The notes: generated from the sequence alone by a model not told the origin. DNA of 64,000 bases from Bacteroidales bacterium (GCA_017454015.1 JAFTDW010000035.1:1-64000), one strand, 5' to 3'; shown: positions 44,682 through 54,779, counted from the stretch's first letter. Numbers and translations: made by a program.

Positions 44682-45572
44682 TTGAATGCCATGAAAACGA
44701 ATGTCATCACAAGTCTATCCCTGCTCTTTGCCATCACAATACTGGTTTGCCACTCATGCACTATGAACGACAAACTCTCAAAAGGGCACAGCCGTCCCTC
44801 TGACAAACAGATACAGGCAGATTTAGACAGTATCTGCGCCGAAGGTTATAAACTGTATGTTGCCGACAGATTTAACTGGATAGCCTCCGACTCAGCCCTC
44901 GCCCACTATGACATTGAAGACTTCGGTGCCAACATGATATGGCAGCCTTCCGACACGGTATGGAGCGCTTTCTTCACCGACAAAGAGGTAATGTCATGCG
45001 TCTATGAGCTACGCTACAACACCGCCACCGATGAATGGAAATCACTGCATAGCAAACGTTTATTATCAAATACAGAGCAACAGCTGCTCAAAGACAAATC
45101 CATTATGTACAGAAATGCGTTTTCCCTCTATGGCGATAGTATAAGGTACAACAGCGAATACGGGCAACCAAACATTGACATTGTACGCATAAACGACCAT
45201 ACCATCAGGATGTATATCCTTCAAGGCTGCGAACGTCCCAACATCATCCCATTTGGCAACGACTATAGCATCGACTTGGACAACAACTACAACGTTACAG
45301 CTTTTCGTCGCTACCATCGTTCTTTCATACCCATACCAACCGTAGTTGAAGACGGCACGCCTACACAAAATGCTACACACTCCCATCTAAAGGACAACCC
45401 TTACATTACACCTACCGATATTTGCAACTTTCTGTTATACCGAGGCTCAATGACTCAGACCTTCGTTCTAAGCACTGCCCTCAACGGCATTATTATCTAC
45501 AACGCAGAAAACAACAAGGCCATATTCCTCTCGCATGAGGTGATAGAAAAGATTCAGAAAAGAGAGCATTGA
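44682..45572 (+). CDS. Putative lipoprotein, 296 aa
   Basis: The leader runs to a Cys at about residue 27 (LVCHSC), a fair but not ideal lipobox. An alternative start three codons later (44691) keeps it. The mature protein has YKLYVADRFNWIASDSALAHYD, repeated Ser/Tyr-rich beta patterns and FGNDYSIDLDNNYNVTAFRRYHR. I recognise no family. It stands alone after mntP. Confidence 0.7.
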   Translation: MNAMKTNVITSLSLLFAITILVCHSCTMNDKLSKGHSRPSDKQIQADLDSICAEGYKLYVADRFNWIASDSALAHYDIEDFGANMIWQPSDTVWSAFFTDKEVMSCVYELRYNTATDEWKSLHSKRLLSNTEQQLLKDKSIMYRNAFSLYGDSIRYNSEYGQPNIDIVRINDHTIRMYILQGCERPNIIPFGNDYSIDLDNNYNVTAFRRYHRSFIPIPTVVEDGTPTQNATHSHLKDNPYITPTDICNFLLYRGSMTQTFVLSTALNGIIIYNAENNKAIFLSHEVIEKIQKREH

Positions 45573-45672
45573 CAACTCAACTACATACGCGTAGACGCAT
45601 CACACATTCTAAGCGGGGAATATGTTGATTTGGCGGTGGGGCGAAAAGACTTCGTATCTTGTGCTCAATACC

Positions 45673-46440
45673 TTACCATAGCAGCGGCAGGAGGCGTTTG
45701 CGTGGGTGTGCCGCCATCTCGGCAGGGAACTGCTCAGTGTAACTCTTGTTGATACGCGCTGCGCGGGGTGCGAGGTTGGCAAAGGTCCACAGCACAAACA
45801 CCACACCGGAAGCCGACCATGTGAGCAGGGCGAAGCCCGTCCACTCGACGAGCTCGCCGAAATAGTTGGCACTGGTCACATAACGGTACACTCCGCCGTC
45901 GGGCAGGTAGTGGCGGCTGTCACCGGGCTTGCGCAACGCACGGATGACACTGTCGGAGTGGTGGTTGATGGCCATGCCCATAAGAAACACCAGCAACCCC
46001 ACCCAAAAGATGGGCGAGTGGAGCCAGCCGCAGAGCTGCATGGCTCCACGCTGGCAGTAGAAGAGCCAGCCTGCCTGCATGAATGCGTTGACGCTGTTGA
46101 ACAACGCTCCCATAGCCACTATGGCCAGCGGCATACGGCTGCTGCCACGCAGCAACATAGGGAATACAAAACTGCGATGGAAATAGTGCAGCTCGAAGAG
46201 CAAAAAGGCAATCCACGCCACCGCACTGCGTGTACCCGACAGCACGAACAGCAACGCCATGACGATGAATGCCGGAGCCTCCATAAGCACCCACCCGAGG
46301 CGGTTGCCCACAGAAAGCCCCCAGCGGCTGTTGTAGAACTTGCCATAGCCCGCATCGATAAAGAAGAGGCACACGAAAACGAACAAGGCTATCACAGCCA
46401 TGACGGCCATGAGCCACTGCAACGACAGCTCGCTAATCAT
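45673..46440 (-). CDS. Steroid 5-alpha-reductase-like membrane protein
   Basis: 255 residues from MISELSLQWLMAVMAV. Several transmembrane segments, ELHYFHRSFVFPMLLRG and the C-terminal SANYFGELVEWTGFALLTWS followed by FANLAPRAARINKSYTEQFP are the recognisable marks of the 3-oxo-5-alpha-steroid 4-dehydrogenase/DUF1295 family, in which His and Glu of the C-terminal box bind NADPH. The natural substrate in bacteria is not settled. The frame opens further upstream inside tyrS; I prefer 46440, only 4 bp from the tyrS stop. Confidence 0.85.
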   Translation of the reverse strand: MISELSLQWLMAVMAVIALFVFVCLFFIDAGYGKFYNSRWGLSVGNRLGWVLMEAPAFIVMALLFVLSGTRSAVAWIAFLLFELHYFHRSFVFPMLLRGSSRMPLAIVAMGALFNSVNAFMQAGWLFYCQRGAMQLCGWLHSPIFWVGLLVFLMGMAINHHSDSVIRALRKPGDSRHYLPDGGVYRYVTSANYFGELVEWTGFALLTWSASGVVFVLWTFANLAPRAARINKSYTEQFPAEMAAHPRKRLLPLLW

Positions 46441-46444
46441 CTGG

Positions 46445-47728
46445 CTATTCGCAGTTGAGCAGGTAGTAGTTCTTCTTGCCTTTCTGTATGAGGATGCAGC
46501 CACAAGGCAGCACGTCGGAGGCGGAGAGACGGCACTCCTCCCCCACCTTGGCCTTGTTGACGGATATAGAGTTCTGCTTCAGCTCGCGCCGTATCTCGCC
46601 CTTGGAGGCGAACATACCTGTCTCGGCGGCTATGTCTATAAGGCTCTTGCCGTCGCCTTCGAGCTGGCTGCGCGAGATGTTGAACTGAGGAACACCCTCG
46701 AATATGCCGAGCAACGTGTCGCGGTCGAGTTGGCTGAGTTGTTCGGTGGTGCCTTTGCCGAAGAGCAGCTCGGTGGCCGCTATGGCGCTGTCGTACTCTT
46801 TCTGCCCGTGCACACGTATGGTGATGTCGCGCGCAAGGGCTTTTTGAAGCACTCGGTTCTCGGGGCGTGCGGCATGTTCCTGCTCCAAAGCCTCTATCTC
46901 TTCGCGGCTCAGGAGTGTGAAGATGCGTATGTAGCGCGCGGTGTCCTCGTCGGCGCAGTTAAGCCAGAACTGGTAGAACTTGTAGGGGCTGGTCCTTGCG
47001 GGGTCGAGCCACACGTTGCCACCCTCGGTCTTGCCAAACTTGGTGCCGTCGGCCTTGGTGATGAGCGGACAAGTAAGGGCGTAGGCCTCACCGCCTTCCA
47101 CGCGGCGTATCAGCTCGGTGCCTGTGGTGATATTGCCCCATTGGTCGGAGCCTCCCATCTGCAGGCGGCAACCCTTGGTGCGGTACAGCGTCAGGAAGTC
47201 GAACCCCTGCAGCAGCTGGTAGCTGAACTCTGTGAACGAGATGCCTGTCTCCATGCGTTTCTGCACAGAATCCTTGGCCATCATATAGTTGACGGTGATA
47301 TGCTTGCCAATGTCGCGTATGAAGTCAAGAAAGAGGTAGTCCTTCATCCAGTCGTAGTTGTTGAGAATCTCCGCACTGTTGGAGGCGCACTCAAAGTCGA
47401 GGAAACGTTCAAGCTGATGCTTAATGCACTGCACATTGTGCTGTATCTCCTCTATGGTTAAAAGCTTACGTTCGGCAGCTTTGAATGAGGGGTCGCCTAT
47501 CATGCCTGTGGCACCGCCCACCACTGCGAGAGGCTTGTGGCCGGCCATCTGCAGGTGTTTCAGCAGCATGATGGAGACCAGATGTCCAATGTGGAGCGAG
47601 TCGGCGGTGGGGTCTATGCCCACGTAGGCAGTGGTCATCTCTTTGGAGAGTTGCTCCTCGGTACCCGGCATGATGTTGTGGATCATGCCTCGCCATGTAA
47701 GTTCCTTTACTAAATTTGTATTTATCAT
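46445..47728 (-). CDS. tyrS: Tyrosyl-tRNA synthetase
   Basis: 427 residues. The class I signatures are [16 protein letters not shown] (HIGH) and [13 protein letters not shown] (KMSKS-equivalent, here KFGKT). The tyrosine pocket [17 protein letters not shown] is present, and the C-terminal S4-like RNA-binding domain ([30 protein letters not shown]) is complete. Followed 4 bp later by the reductase-like gene on the same strand. Confidence 0.97.
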   Translation of the reverse strand: MINTNLVKELTWRGMIHNIMPGTEEQLSKEMTTAYVGIDPTADSLHIGHLVSIMLLKHLQMAGHKPLAVVGGATGMIGDPSFKAAERKLLTIEEIQHNVQCIKHQLERFLDFECASNSAEILNNYDWMKDYLFLDFIRDIGKHITVNYMMAKDSVQKRMETGISFTEFSYQLLQGFDFLTLYRTKGCRLQMGGSDQWGNITTGTELIRRVEGGEAYALTCPLITKADGTKFGKTEGGNVWLDPARTSPYKFYQFWLNCADEDTARYIRIFTLLSREEIEALEQEHAARPENRVLQKALARDITIRVHGQKEYDSAIAATELLFGKGTTEQLSQLDRDTLLGIFEGVPQFNISRSQLEGDGKSLIDIAAETGMFASKGEIRRELKQNSISVNKAKVGEECRLSASDVLPCGCILIQKGKKNYYLLNCE

Positions 47729-47811
47729 TGTTGCTTGGTTTTCTTGGACAACTGATTATTGTTGTTTTGTGATTACGCTGATTATTAATTCGCCGTAATC
47801 CATTAAACATT

Positions 47812-47848
47812 AAAAAGGGGTACGGGCGAAGCCGCCGGTACCCCCTTT
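47812..47848 (-). terminator. Terminator after the T9SS propeller gene
   Basis: Minus-strand hairpin GGGGTACCGGCG/CGCCCGTACCCC followed by TTTTT, 17 bp after the stop at 47865. Confidence 0.88.
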
Positions 47849-47864
47849 GTGATTTCAAGACTCA

Positions 47865-50800
47865 CTATCGCACCACGAGTTTGGTGGTGGCGGTGTTGCG
47901 GCCAAAGTTGACATTGACAAGGTACAGACCGCGAGGCAGCGAAGAGCAGTTGAGCTCTATGTCGTGGTTGCCCTCGGCAACGACGCCCATATCGCGGCTA
48001 TAGACGCGGCGGCCATTGACATCGTATACGTTGACGACGGCGCGACCAGCATCGGTCACTGTAAGCTGGAGCAGTGTACGGTCGCTTGCAGGGTTGGGGT
48101 ACACCGAGACGGTGTTGTTGCCGCTCTGTACGAGACGGATACCGGTATAGTCGGACTCGTCGACTATCTCGTTGACGGTGTCGGTGACATACTTCATATC
48201 CATGAAGACGCCGCGGCCGTAGGTGGCGAAATAGAGAGCATTGGGATACTTGGTCTTGGCAAAGACATAATTCTCAGTATTGATACCCGTGTGGGTCTCA
48301 AAGCGCTGGGCCTGCAGGGCGCGGGTTTGCTGGCGTATCTGCATGACAGGGACTCCGATGAAGTCGCCATAGATGTTCCACTGCGGAGTGCCGTTGAACG
48401 AGTTGGCCGAAGCCACATAGACGCCCTCTTCGGTTCCCACGTAAACCTCGCCGGTAGTGCTCTCAACAAGTGCGCAGTACACGGGGCTTGCAGCGGTTAA
48501 ATTGTGCTGTCCGTTGGTTACGGACTTGGCAACCACGGTACGTGTAGCGATATTGTTGGCATTCTTGACCAGATAGAGGTTGGGGGTGTTGGTGGTGTCG
48601 TAGCCACCGAGGGTTATGATAAGGTCGTCTTTCCCCGCGCGCGTATCAAATACCATAGATGTGATAGGACGGGTAAGCATCTTCTGGCCGTTGAACGACA
48701 AGGTGTCGAAGAGGGTGGTACGCATCATGCCGTCCCAGTCCTTGCAGAACTCAAGCTGGGCTATGACGGTCTGCAGGTTATTGGGGTTTGCCGATGTGAT
48801 GTTGTACACACGCAGCACATAGTTCTCGCCGGTGGTATCGTCGACCACATTGACAAAGAGAGCGTCGGCATCATTGGATACCGCTATAGCGTGGACATGG
48901 AAACCATAGTCGCATTCGTAAATGGTGCTCCAGTTCATCTTGCGGTTCGGGTTGGGCTCCGTCTCACTCCATACCTTGCGGTGGTCGGTGGGGGTGGAGG
49001 TCATATAGACACACGACTTACCGTTTGTTTTGATACCTGTTACAAAGAGGCGGTTGCTGATAGGATTGTGCACGTAATGCTGCATCTCGTCCTTGACAAC
49101 GAAGCTGTGGTCGAAGGTGTACATGAAAGGGTAGTTGAGGTGTGCCGGGCTCGGTACTCTTATGACATCGCCCCTTTGCACCCGGAAGTCGGAGCTGCCG
49201 ATGCGAATTTCCTGGTTTCCACGATAGATAACACCAAGCGTGTCGATGGTGAAAGTGATACTGTCGGCAAAGCTTGTATTGTTGGTGGTCTCCCAAAGCA
49301 CCATCTGCGGCACGACTTGACCATGGTTGACTTTGTCGGATGTAAAAGCACGACCTTGTGTCCAGGTCTGGGTGTTGGTATAGTCGCTGTAGTCGGCATA
49401 AGCACGACCAAAACCGGACTCTGACGACACTATCACCTCTCTGCGGCTCTGGGGTTTGAACTGCTGGAACATCGAGACCTCCACCTTTCCGCCATTGCCG
49501 TTCCACAGCACGTTGGCCATGTGGTTGCGGGCGGTGGTGTTGTCATACCATGTGTTATTGATAGAGCCGCCGTCATGGGCCATACGCGACTGGATGAATG
49601 GGCAGCTGTTCTCGCTGGCTCCGCCGATTACAGAGCCGTCGGGAGCAATGCCTATGCCATTGAACTGGGTAATGTTGAGGCCTTTGTTGAGAGCCACGAA
49701 CGACGACGAAGCGTCGCTGCCCATATATACACCGCCGTCGGTGGCGATGAAATACACCGTGACACCGTACTCATGCAGTGTGAGGATTTTGTGGATGCCC
49801 GAGTGAACAAACATGCTGTTCGAATAAACGGTACCCATATAGTTGCCGCCGTTGAGCTCACTCTCGGTATAGGAGAGCTTGTTCCACTGATAGTAGGAGT
49901 TCTCCACAAAGCCCTGGCCTACCCACAGGCTGGCGCCGCCAATATAGATTTGTTTGTGGTTGGCGGGGTTGATGGCGAGAGAGCTGTTGTGCCAGCCGTT
50001 GTTGCTCTTGGTGAACGGAACAATGGTCGAGGTGGTGAGCTTGGTCCACGTCTGCTGGTTGGTGGTGAGATACACACCGCCGAGGCCGTTGAGGGTGTCG
50101 GCAACCATGGCGTAGAGATAGGTTTTGTCGCTGTGTGCCACGGCAATCTCTATACGTGAAGCGCAGCCAAAGTCGGGGTTGCTGCCGCTGATGTCAACAG
50201 GCTGCGACTCACCGGTGACGTTGCCAATCTTGAGGAGTTTATTGCCTGAGGTGAAGAAAAGCATATTGTCACTTCCCATTATCTCTATATCCTGCACAGG
50301 ACCGTTGTAGACTTTTGTGGGCCTGTTCCAGTCTGCATCCGTGGTGATATTCCAGCGGAAGAGACCTTCTGTTGTGCCTGCATAGAAATAAGTGTGGCCG
50401 CCCTCCTCGAGGCAGGCGAGTTTGTTGATATAAGTCCAATCGGCATTGTTGCGGGGATTGGTCGAGGCAACGAGGGCGAAAGAGCCTGTCGAGGGGTTGT
50501 AGGTATAGAGGCCACGACCCTTGGGCGACATGAGGTTGTCGGTCACACCATGTGACAGGTAACCCTCGCCGGTGGCGATATAGATAGTGCCGTTGCTGGT
50601 GCGCAGCAAGTCGGTGATGGGCAAAGTCAGCTGCTCGTCCCCGATATTGCAAGGTACATATTCCCACACCTGCTCCCCGAGACGGAATGCGCCGCTGGCA
50701 ATGTCGCCGTCAAAAACCATTTTGAAGAGGCCGCCGGCGACACCGCCCGTGTAGAGGGTGTTAGTGGAGCGGTCGACCAACAAAGCCTTTGTACGGCCGG

Positions 50801-50927
50801 CGATATTGTCGGGTCCAAGCTCAATCAAATTGTTTCTGTAATTGGCCTTGGGCTGTGCAACGAGAGTGCCTGCTACAGCAAGCAACGATGCAAAAAACAA
50901 ACCACTGAGTAATCTGCCTTTTTTCAT
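47865..50927 (-). CDS. Large T9SS-exported beta-propeller-like protein, 1,020 aa
   Basis: Signal peptide (1-24, ending TLVAQ) and a type A T9SS sorting domain at the end (VYPNPASDRTLLQLTVTDAGRAVVNVYDVNGRRVYSRDMG..., LPRGLYLVNVNFG). In between are many repeats with GxI(Y/W)IATGEGY, TYFYAGTTEGLFRW, YIGGASLWVG, GEVYVGTEEGVYVA: blades of a Sortilin/WD40-like propeller. It should be a cell-surface or secreted binding protein. It has its own promoter-like TATCTTTG (plus 50981-50988) and terminator, so it is monocistronic. Confidence 0.9.
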   Translation of the reverse strand: MKKGRLLSGLFFASLLAVAGTLVAQPKANYRNNLIELGPDNIAGRTKALLVDRSTNTLYTGGVAGGLFKMVFDGDIASGAFRLGEQVWEYVPCNIGDEQLTLPITDLLRTSNGTIYIATGEGYLSHGVTDNLMSPKGRGLYTYNPSTGSFALVASTNPRNNADWTYINKLACLEEGGHTYFYAGTTEGLFRWNITTDADWNRPTKVYNGPVQDIEIMGSDNMLFFTSGNKLLKIGNVTGESQPVDISGSNPDFGCASRIEIAVAHSDKTYLYAMVADTLNGLGGVYLTTNQQTWTKLTTSTIVPFTKSNNGWHNSSLAINPANHKQIYIGGASLWVGQGFVENSYYQWNKLSYTESELNGGNYMGTVYSNSMFVHSGIHKILTLHEYGVTVYFIATDGGVYMGSDASSSFVALNKGLNITQFNGIGIAPDGSVIGGASENSCPFIQSRMAHDGGSINNTWYDNTTARNHMANVLWNGNGGKVEVSMFQQFKPQSRREVIVSSESGFGRAYADYSDYTNTQTWTQGRAFTSDKVNHGQVVPQMVLWETTNNTSFADSITFTIDTLGVIYRGNQEIRIGSSDFRVQRGDVIRVPSPAHLNYPFMYTFDHSFVVKDEMQHYVHNPISNRLFVTGIKTNGKSCVYMTSTPTDHRKVWSETEPNPNRKMNWSTIYECDYGFHVHAIAVSNDADALFVNVVDDTTGENYVLRVYNITSANPNNLQTVIAQLEFCKDWDGMMRTTLFDTLSFNGQKMLTRPITSMVFDTRAGKDDLIITLGGYDTTNTPNLYLVKNANNIATRTVVAKSVTNGQHNLTAASPVYCALVESTTGEVYVGTEEGVYVASANSFNGTPQWNIYGDFIGVPVMQIRQQTRALQAQRFETHTGINTENYVFAKTKYPNALYFATYGRGVFMDMKYVTDTVNEIVDESDYTGIRLVQSGNNTVSVYPNPASDRTLLQLTVTDAGRAVVNVYDVNGRRVYSRDMGVVAEGNHDIELNCSSLPRGLYLVNVNFGRNTATTKLVVR

Positions 50928-50980
50928 AAGTTATTATTGATTAATTTTTTATTCAAATATTATATGCACTTTTAAAGTAG

Positions 50981-50988
50981 CAAAGATA
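50981..50988 (-). promoter_or_regulatory. -7 box for the propeller protein gene
   Basis: Minus-strand TATCTTTG, 54 bp from the start codon. A T-rich tract replaces the usual TTG. A plus-strand TATTTTTG at 51052-51059 would serve the kce-like gene, making this a divergent control region. Confidence 0.55.
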
Positions 50989-51106
50989 CTCATTTTTTTT
51001 GTTTTGTAAAAACTTTTTTTGGCTTTGACACCTTATTCGGGCTTTTTTTCGTATTTTTGCCTTTCGAAAAGCAAAACAATTATATAACCTAAAAAACACT
51101 CAACTA

Positions 51107-51934
51107 ATGGATAAACTCATTATTACAGCAGCCATCTGCGGTGCCGAGGTCACCAAAGAGCAGAATCCCAACGTACCGTACACCGTTGAAGAGATAGTAC
51201 GCGAAGCCAAATCGGCCGTCGATGCCGGTGCTGCCATAGTCCACCTGCACGTACGTTTCGACGACGGCACCCCCACCCAGAGCCGCGAACGATTCCAGGA
51301 ATGCGAAGAGGCCATCTACAAAGCCTGCCCCAATGTGATACTTATCCCCTCCACCGGCGGCGCCGTGGGAATGTCGCCCGAAGAGCGTCTGCAAAGCACC
51401 GACACCACCCCCATCCCCGAGATGGCCACCCTCGACTGCGGCACCTGCAACTTCGGCGACGAGATTTTCGACAATACCATGCCCACCATGCGCGCCTTTG
51501 GCCGCCGCATGATTGAGTGCGGCATCAAGCCCGAATACGAGTGCTTCGAGATGGGTCACCTCGATACCATACTCACCATGGCCCGCAAAGGCGAAGTGCC
51601 CGCTGCTCCCATGCAGTTCAACTTCGTGCTCGGCGTCCCCGGCTGCACCCCCGCCACCGTCGACAACCTCTGCTGGCTCGTCAAGAACATCCCCGCAGGC
51701 AGCACCTGGACAGCCACTGGCATAGGCCGCCACGCCTTCACCCTCGCAGCCCCAGCCATAGTGATGGGCGGCAACGTGCGCGTAGGCTTTGAGGACAACC
51801 TCTACCTTGAGCGCGGCGTGCTGGCCAAGAGCAACGGCGAACTGGTCGACAAAGTGGTGCGCATGGCCAAACTGCTGGGCCGCCAAGTGGCCACGAGCGA
51901 CGAGGCTCGCGAGATACTCTCGCTGAAACGCTGA
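51107..51934 (+). CDS. kce: 3-keto-5-aminohexanoate cleavage (BKACE) family enzyme
   Basis: 275 residues. DKLIITAAICGAEVTKEQNPNVPYTVEEIVREAKSAVDAGAAIVHLHVR contains the HxH zinc ligand pair; STGGAVGMSPEERLQ, PEYECFEMGHLDTI and GRHAFTLAAPAIVMGGNVRVGFEDNLYLERG are family blocks. Kce condenses a beta-keto acid with acetyl-CoA in lysine fermentation. The other lysine-fermentation genes are not in this window, so another beta-keto acid substrate is possible. Confidence 0.9.
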   Translation: MDKLIITAAICGAEVTKEQNPNVPYTVEEIVREAKSAVDAGAAIVHLHVRFDDGTPTQSRERFQECEEAIYKACPNVILIPSTGGAVGMSPEERLQSTDTTPIPEMATLDCGTCNFGDEIFDNTMPTMRAFGRRMIECGIKPEYECFEMGHLDTILTMARKGEVPAAPMQFNFVLGVPGCTPATVDNLCWLVKNIPAGSTWTATGIGRHAFTLAAPAIVMGGNVRVGFEDNLYLERGVLAKSNGELVDKVVRMAKLLGRQVATSDEAREILSLKR

Positions 51935-51979
51935 CAATCACTTTAATGAATCATTTACGTTATACCTTAATAACGGAAT

Positions 51980-52060
51980 AACGAGAACCGAAGGTCATGA
52001 ACTGAGGTCATGAACTGAGGTCATGAGCACCCGTAAAAATAAAACACGAACAGCGAATAA
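51980..52060. repeat. Degenerate repeats upstream of the deiminase gene
   Basis: Direct repeats of ACTGAGGTCATGA at 52001-52026 are followed by GAGCACCCGTAAAAAT and GAACAGCGAATAA. The same motifs recur at 54780-54990 on the other side of the deiminase gene. Confidence 0.75.
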
Positions 52061-52154
52061 ATAGCTCAAGGCAACTCCCCAAAATAGCCTCGGAGAGAGA
52101 GACGACAACGATGCATATTTTGGCAGTTGCCTCCCAAAAAATCGACAAACCAAA

Positions 52155-52182
52155 ACAAGCGGACACTTTGCTGTCCGCTTGT
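52155..52182. repeat. Hairpin just before the deiminase gene
   Basis: Perfect 11-bp arms ACAAGCGGACA and TGTCCGCTTGT with a 6-base loop, ending 13 bp before the start codon. It may lie in the mRNA leader, or act as a terminator-like structure for anything transcribed leftward. No T-tract follows on the plus strand. Confidence 0.7.
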
Positions 52183-52195
52183 TAATTCTAAAATT

Positions 52196-54286
52196 ATGGC
52201 ACACCGTCACCACCACCCTTACCTATTGTTACTCGCCGCCGTCCTGCTACCATGCGCAGCCATAGCGCAGAAGCACGGCGTCACCATCGATGAAACACCT
52301 CTTGTCACCCCCCGCCAGGAGTGGCTGCTTCGTCACAACCCGCGCGTGCCAGCCACTAACGAGCAGTGGGCGGAACGCATGGGCAAGGCTTCCCGCATCA
52401 ACACCAAAGGAAATCCTGCCTCGACATTGCCCTCCAACCGCTGGTTTCCGGGAGAATGGGAGGAGGTACAGGCCGTTTGCATCACATGGCCATACATCAC
52501 ATACCCCATGCCAAACGGCACCCCGCTGACCTCAGAGTACGCCACACCGATGTTCAGCGGCATGGGCTACTACTACAGAGACGCACGCAGCAACACCTCT
52601 TACGGCTTCGGCCCTATAGCAGGTGTGCCGGACACCTCCGTTTCCTCATTCATCCTCGTCTTTGCCAATGTCATCAACGCCATTCAGCAGGGCGGAGCTG
52701 AGGCATGGGTCAACGTGTGGCAGTACAGCGACACATCCATAATACTGCGTACCATGCAACGCATAGGCATGCCAATGACCCGCTACCGCTGGATACAGTC
52801 GTATGGCAACAGCTACTGGTATCGCGACTGCGGCCCCATCTGTTTCTACTATGGCGACAATGACAGCATAGGCATGCTCGACTTCATGTACTACCCCGAG
52901 CGCGCCCTCGACGACTCGCTGCCCATTGCCATCGAGGCACAGATAGGTCTGCCAAACTGGGAGTCATCCATAGAATGGGAAGGCGGCAACTGCCTTGTCG
53001 ACGGCTCCGGCATGGTGGTAAGCAGCGACGCCATCTACACCCCCAACGCCGACCACTACGGACGTTCCTCATGGAACGGCCGCGACGAAAGCTCTATAGC
53101 ATACAGCTACAAAGAGATCCTCTCACAAAACGCTGTATACGACTCGCTCCGACGCCTCTTGGGCTCCCGCGCCACTCACATCCTGCCCAGTCTGGCCTAC
53201 GACGGCGGCACAGGACACATCGACCTCTATGCCGACATGCTCGACGAAAACGAGTTCGTCTTTTCTCAATACCCGACACGCTACAGCAATTGGCGCGACT
53301 ACCGCACCGCCTCACGCAATATCGACTCCCTATGCTCCTACCGCACATTGTTCGGCAACAGGTACAAACGCCGCTACCTGCCCTTCCCACGCACCCGCAA
53401 CGGCAACTACTTCAACTCGCAGTCACTCTATAGCTCAGACTACGCCCGCTCCTACTCCAACCACACCTTTGTCAACAACGTAATCATACAGCCATGCTTC
53501 TCCGATGTTGTCAACGGAGAGCCGTCGGCGGCATGGGATCGCCAAAACATCGATTCCATCCGCAACGCATACCCGGGCTACACCCTCTACCCCGTCAATG
53601 TGGCAAGCTTCGACGGCATGGGAGGTGCCATACACTGCATCACCAAACAGATTCCCGCCGACAACCCCATACGCATACTCCACTCATCAATAACGGGCAG
53701 CATAGACCGCAGCGCAGCACTCTCCGACATACCCGTCAGAGCCACCATCACCAACCGCAGCGGCATAGCCTCGGCCACGCTCCACTACCGCATCGGCGAC
53801 AGCCAATGGCAGTCGCTACCCCTTGCCGCCAACGGCAACGAATACAGCGCGGCAATACCTTCAGCCCAACTCAACCACAGCGCCAACGAAACACTGCGCG
53901 TAGACTACTACATCTCGGCCACCTCCAACAACGGCAAGACCATCACCAAACCATTCACCGCTGCCACCGGCGGCCACTACACCTTCTGTCTTGCCAGCAA
54001 TACAGGCCAGATAAACACCCCCGCCACAAACAACGCCACCGTCGGACTGTTCCACCCAAACCCGGCCTCCGGCATGGCCAACATCGAGCTGTCGGTAGGC
54101 ACCATACAGACAGTCAACGTAACCATTGTCAACGCATTGGGTCAAACCGTACACCAGTCGTCAGCACAGATAGAAGGCGATATAGTATACTCTATAAACA
54201 CCCACAACCTCTCTAAAGGCTTATATACAGTGATTTTCACAACACCGCAAGGCGCACCGATGCCTCGCCGACTGATAGTGCAATAA
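52196..54286 (+). CDS. Secreted peptidylarginine/agmatine deiminase with T9SS sorting domain (PPAD-like)
   Basis: 696 residues. A signal peptide (1-25, ending AIAQ) precedes a catalytic domain of the PF04371 deiminase family. The expected catalytic residues are seen: Asp211 in YRDCGPICF, His341 in GTGHIDLYAD, Asn427 in TFVNNVIIQP and Cys481 in GAIHCITK. They correspond in order to Asp130, His236, Asn297 and Cys351 of Porphyromonas gingivalis PPAD, with the same Asn-to-Cys distance of 54. An Ig-like domain follows (LHYRIGDSQWQSLP...DYYISATSNNGKT), then a T9SS domain (FHPNPASGMANIELSV...LSKGLYTVIF). The whole order matches PPAD, which citrullinates C-terminal arginines. The N-terminal region is longer than PPAD's. 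Whether it acts on protein or on free agmatine needs testing. Confidence 0.88.
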   Translation: MAHRHHHPYLLLLAAVLLPCAAIAQKHGVTIDETPLVTPRQEWLLRHNPRVPATNEQWAERMGKASRINTKGNPASTLPSNRWFPGEWEEVQAVCITWPYITYPMPNGTPLTSEYATPMFSGMGYYYRDARSNTSYGFGPIAGVPDTSVSSFILVFANVINAIQQGGAEAWVNVWQYSDTSIILRTMQRIGMPMTRYRWIQSYGNSYWYRDCGPICFYYGDNDSIGMLDFMYYPERALDDSLPIAIEAQIGLPNWESSIEWEGGNCLVDGSGMVVSSDAIYTPNADHYGRSSWNGRDESSIAYSYKEILSQNAVYDSLRRLLGSRATHILPSLAYDGGTGHIDLYADMLDENEFVFSQYPTRYSNWRDYRTASRNIDSLCSYRTLFGNRYKRRYLPFPRTRNGNYFNSQSLYSSDYARSYSNHTFVNNVIIQPCFSDVVNGEPSAAWDRQNIDSIRNAYPGYTLYPVNVASFDGMGGAIHCITKQIPADNPIRILHSSITGSIDRSAALSDIPVRATITNRSGIASATLHYRIGDSQWQSLPLAANGNEYSAAIPSAQLNHSANETLRVDYYISATSNNGKTITKPFTAATGGHYTFCLASNTGQINTPATNNATVGLFHPNPASGMANIELSVGTIQTVNVTIVNALGQTVHQSSAQIEGDIVYSINTHNLSKGLYTVIFTTPQGAPMPRRLIVQ

Positions 54287-54478
54287 CACTGTATATCACA
54301 ACATTACAGTATAATATTCATATCATGCTCAAAAACGCCCCAAAAAACAAAAAAGCAACCCTCTTACAACCATAAAAAAACGCAAAAATATCAAGCGGAG
54401 CGAGAGCCCCGCCCATAACACAACCACCTGATAACAAAATCACTACCTGTCAACAGATATATTTTTTTCGAAAAAACA

Positions 54479-54509
54479 TTGACTGTTTGACAAAAAAAAC
54501 GTATCTTTG
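54479..54509 (+). promoter_or_regulatory. Promoter of tRNA-Arg
   Basis: TTG at 54479-54481 and TATCTTTG at 54502-54509 separated by 20 bp. The tRNA begins about 44 bp downstream. Confidence 0.75.
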
Positions 54510-54552
54510 CAGCCGAATTGTCAGAGAAACGCCCCTTACAGGGCACGACAAA

Positions 54553-54629
54553 GGCTCCTTAGCTCAACTGAATAGAGCATCTGACTACGGATCAGAAGGT
54601 TGCAGGTTTGAATCCTGCAGGAGTCACCA
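54553..54629 (+). tRNA. tRNA-Arg(ACG)
   Basis: Acceptor GGCTCCT pairs with AGGAGTC. The anticodon arm TCTGA/TCAGA has loop CTACGGA, giving anticodon ACG (A34 would be edited to inosine). The T arm is GCAGG-TTTGAAT-CCTGC. After discriminator A (54626) the gene encodes CCA, unlike the other tRNAs here. Confidence 0.95.
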
Positions 54630-54636
54630 CCAAGCG

Positions 54637-54672
54637 AAAGCCGGACGCCACACAGCATCCGGCTTTGCTTTA
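54637..54672 (+). terminator. Terminator after tRNA-Arg
   Basis: AAAGCCGGA and TCCGGCTTT arms with a 12-base loop, followed by a T-rich tail. Confidence 0.8.
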
Positions 54673-54779
54673 TTATAGATAACCCTAAAAAAACATTAAT
54701 TTCCGTTAATTGCCCACTAATATTATTAATCAAAAGAGGCTACCTCTAAAAACAGCCTCGTAAAGGCTGACACTCAATT

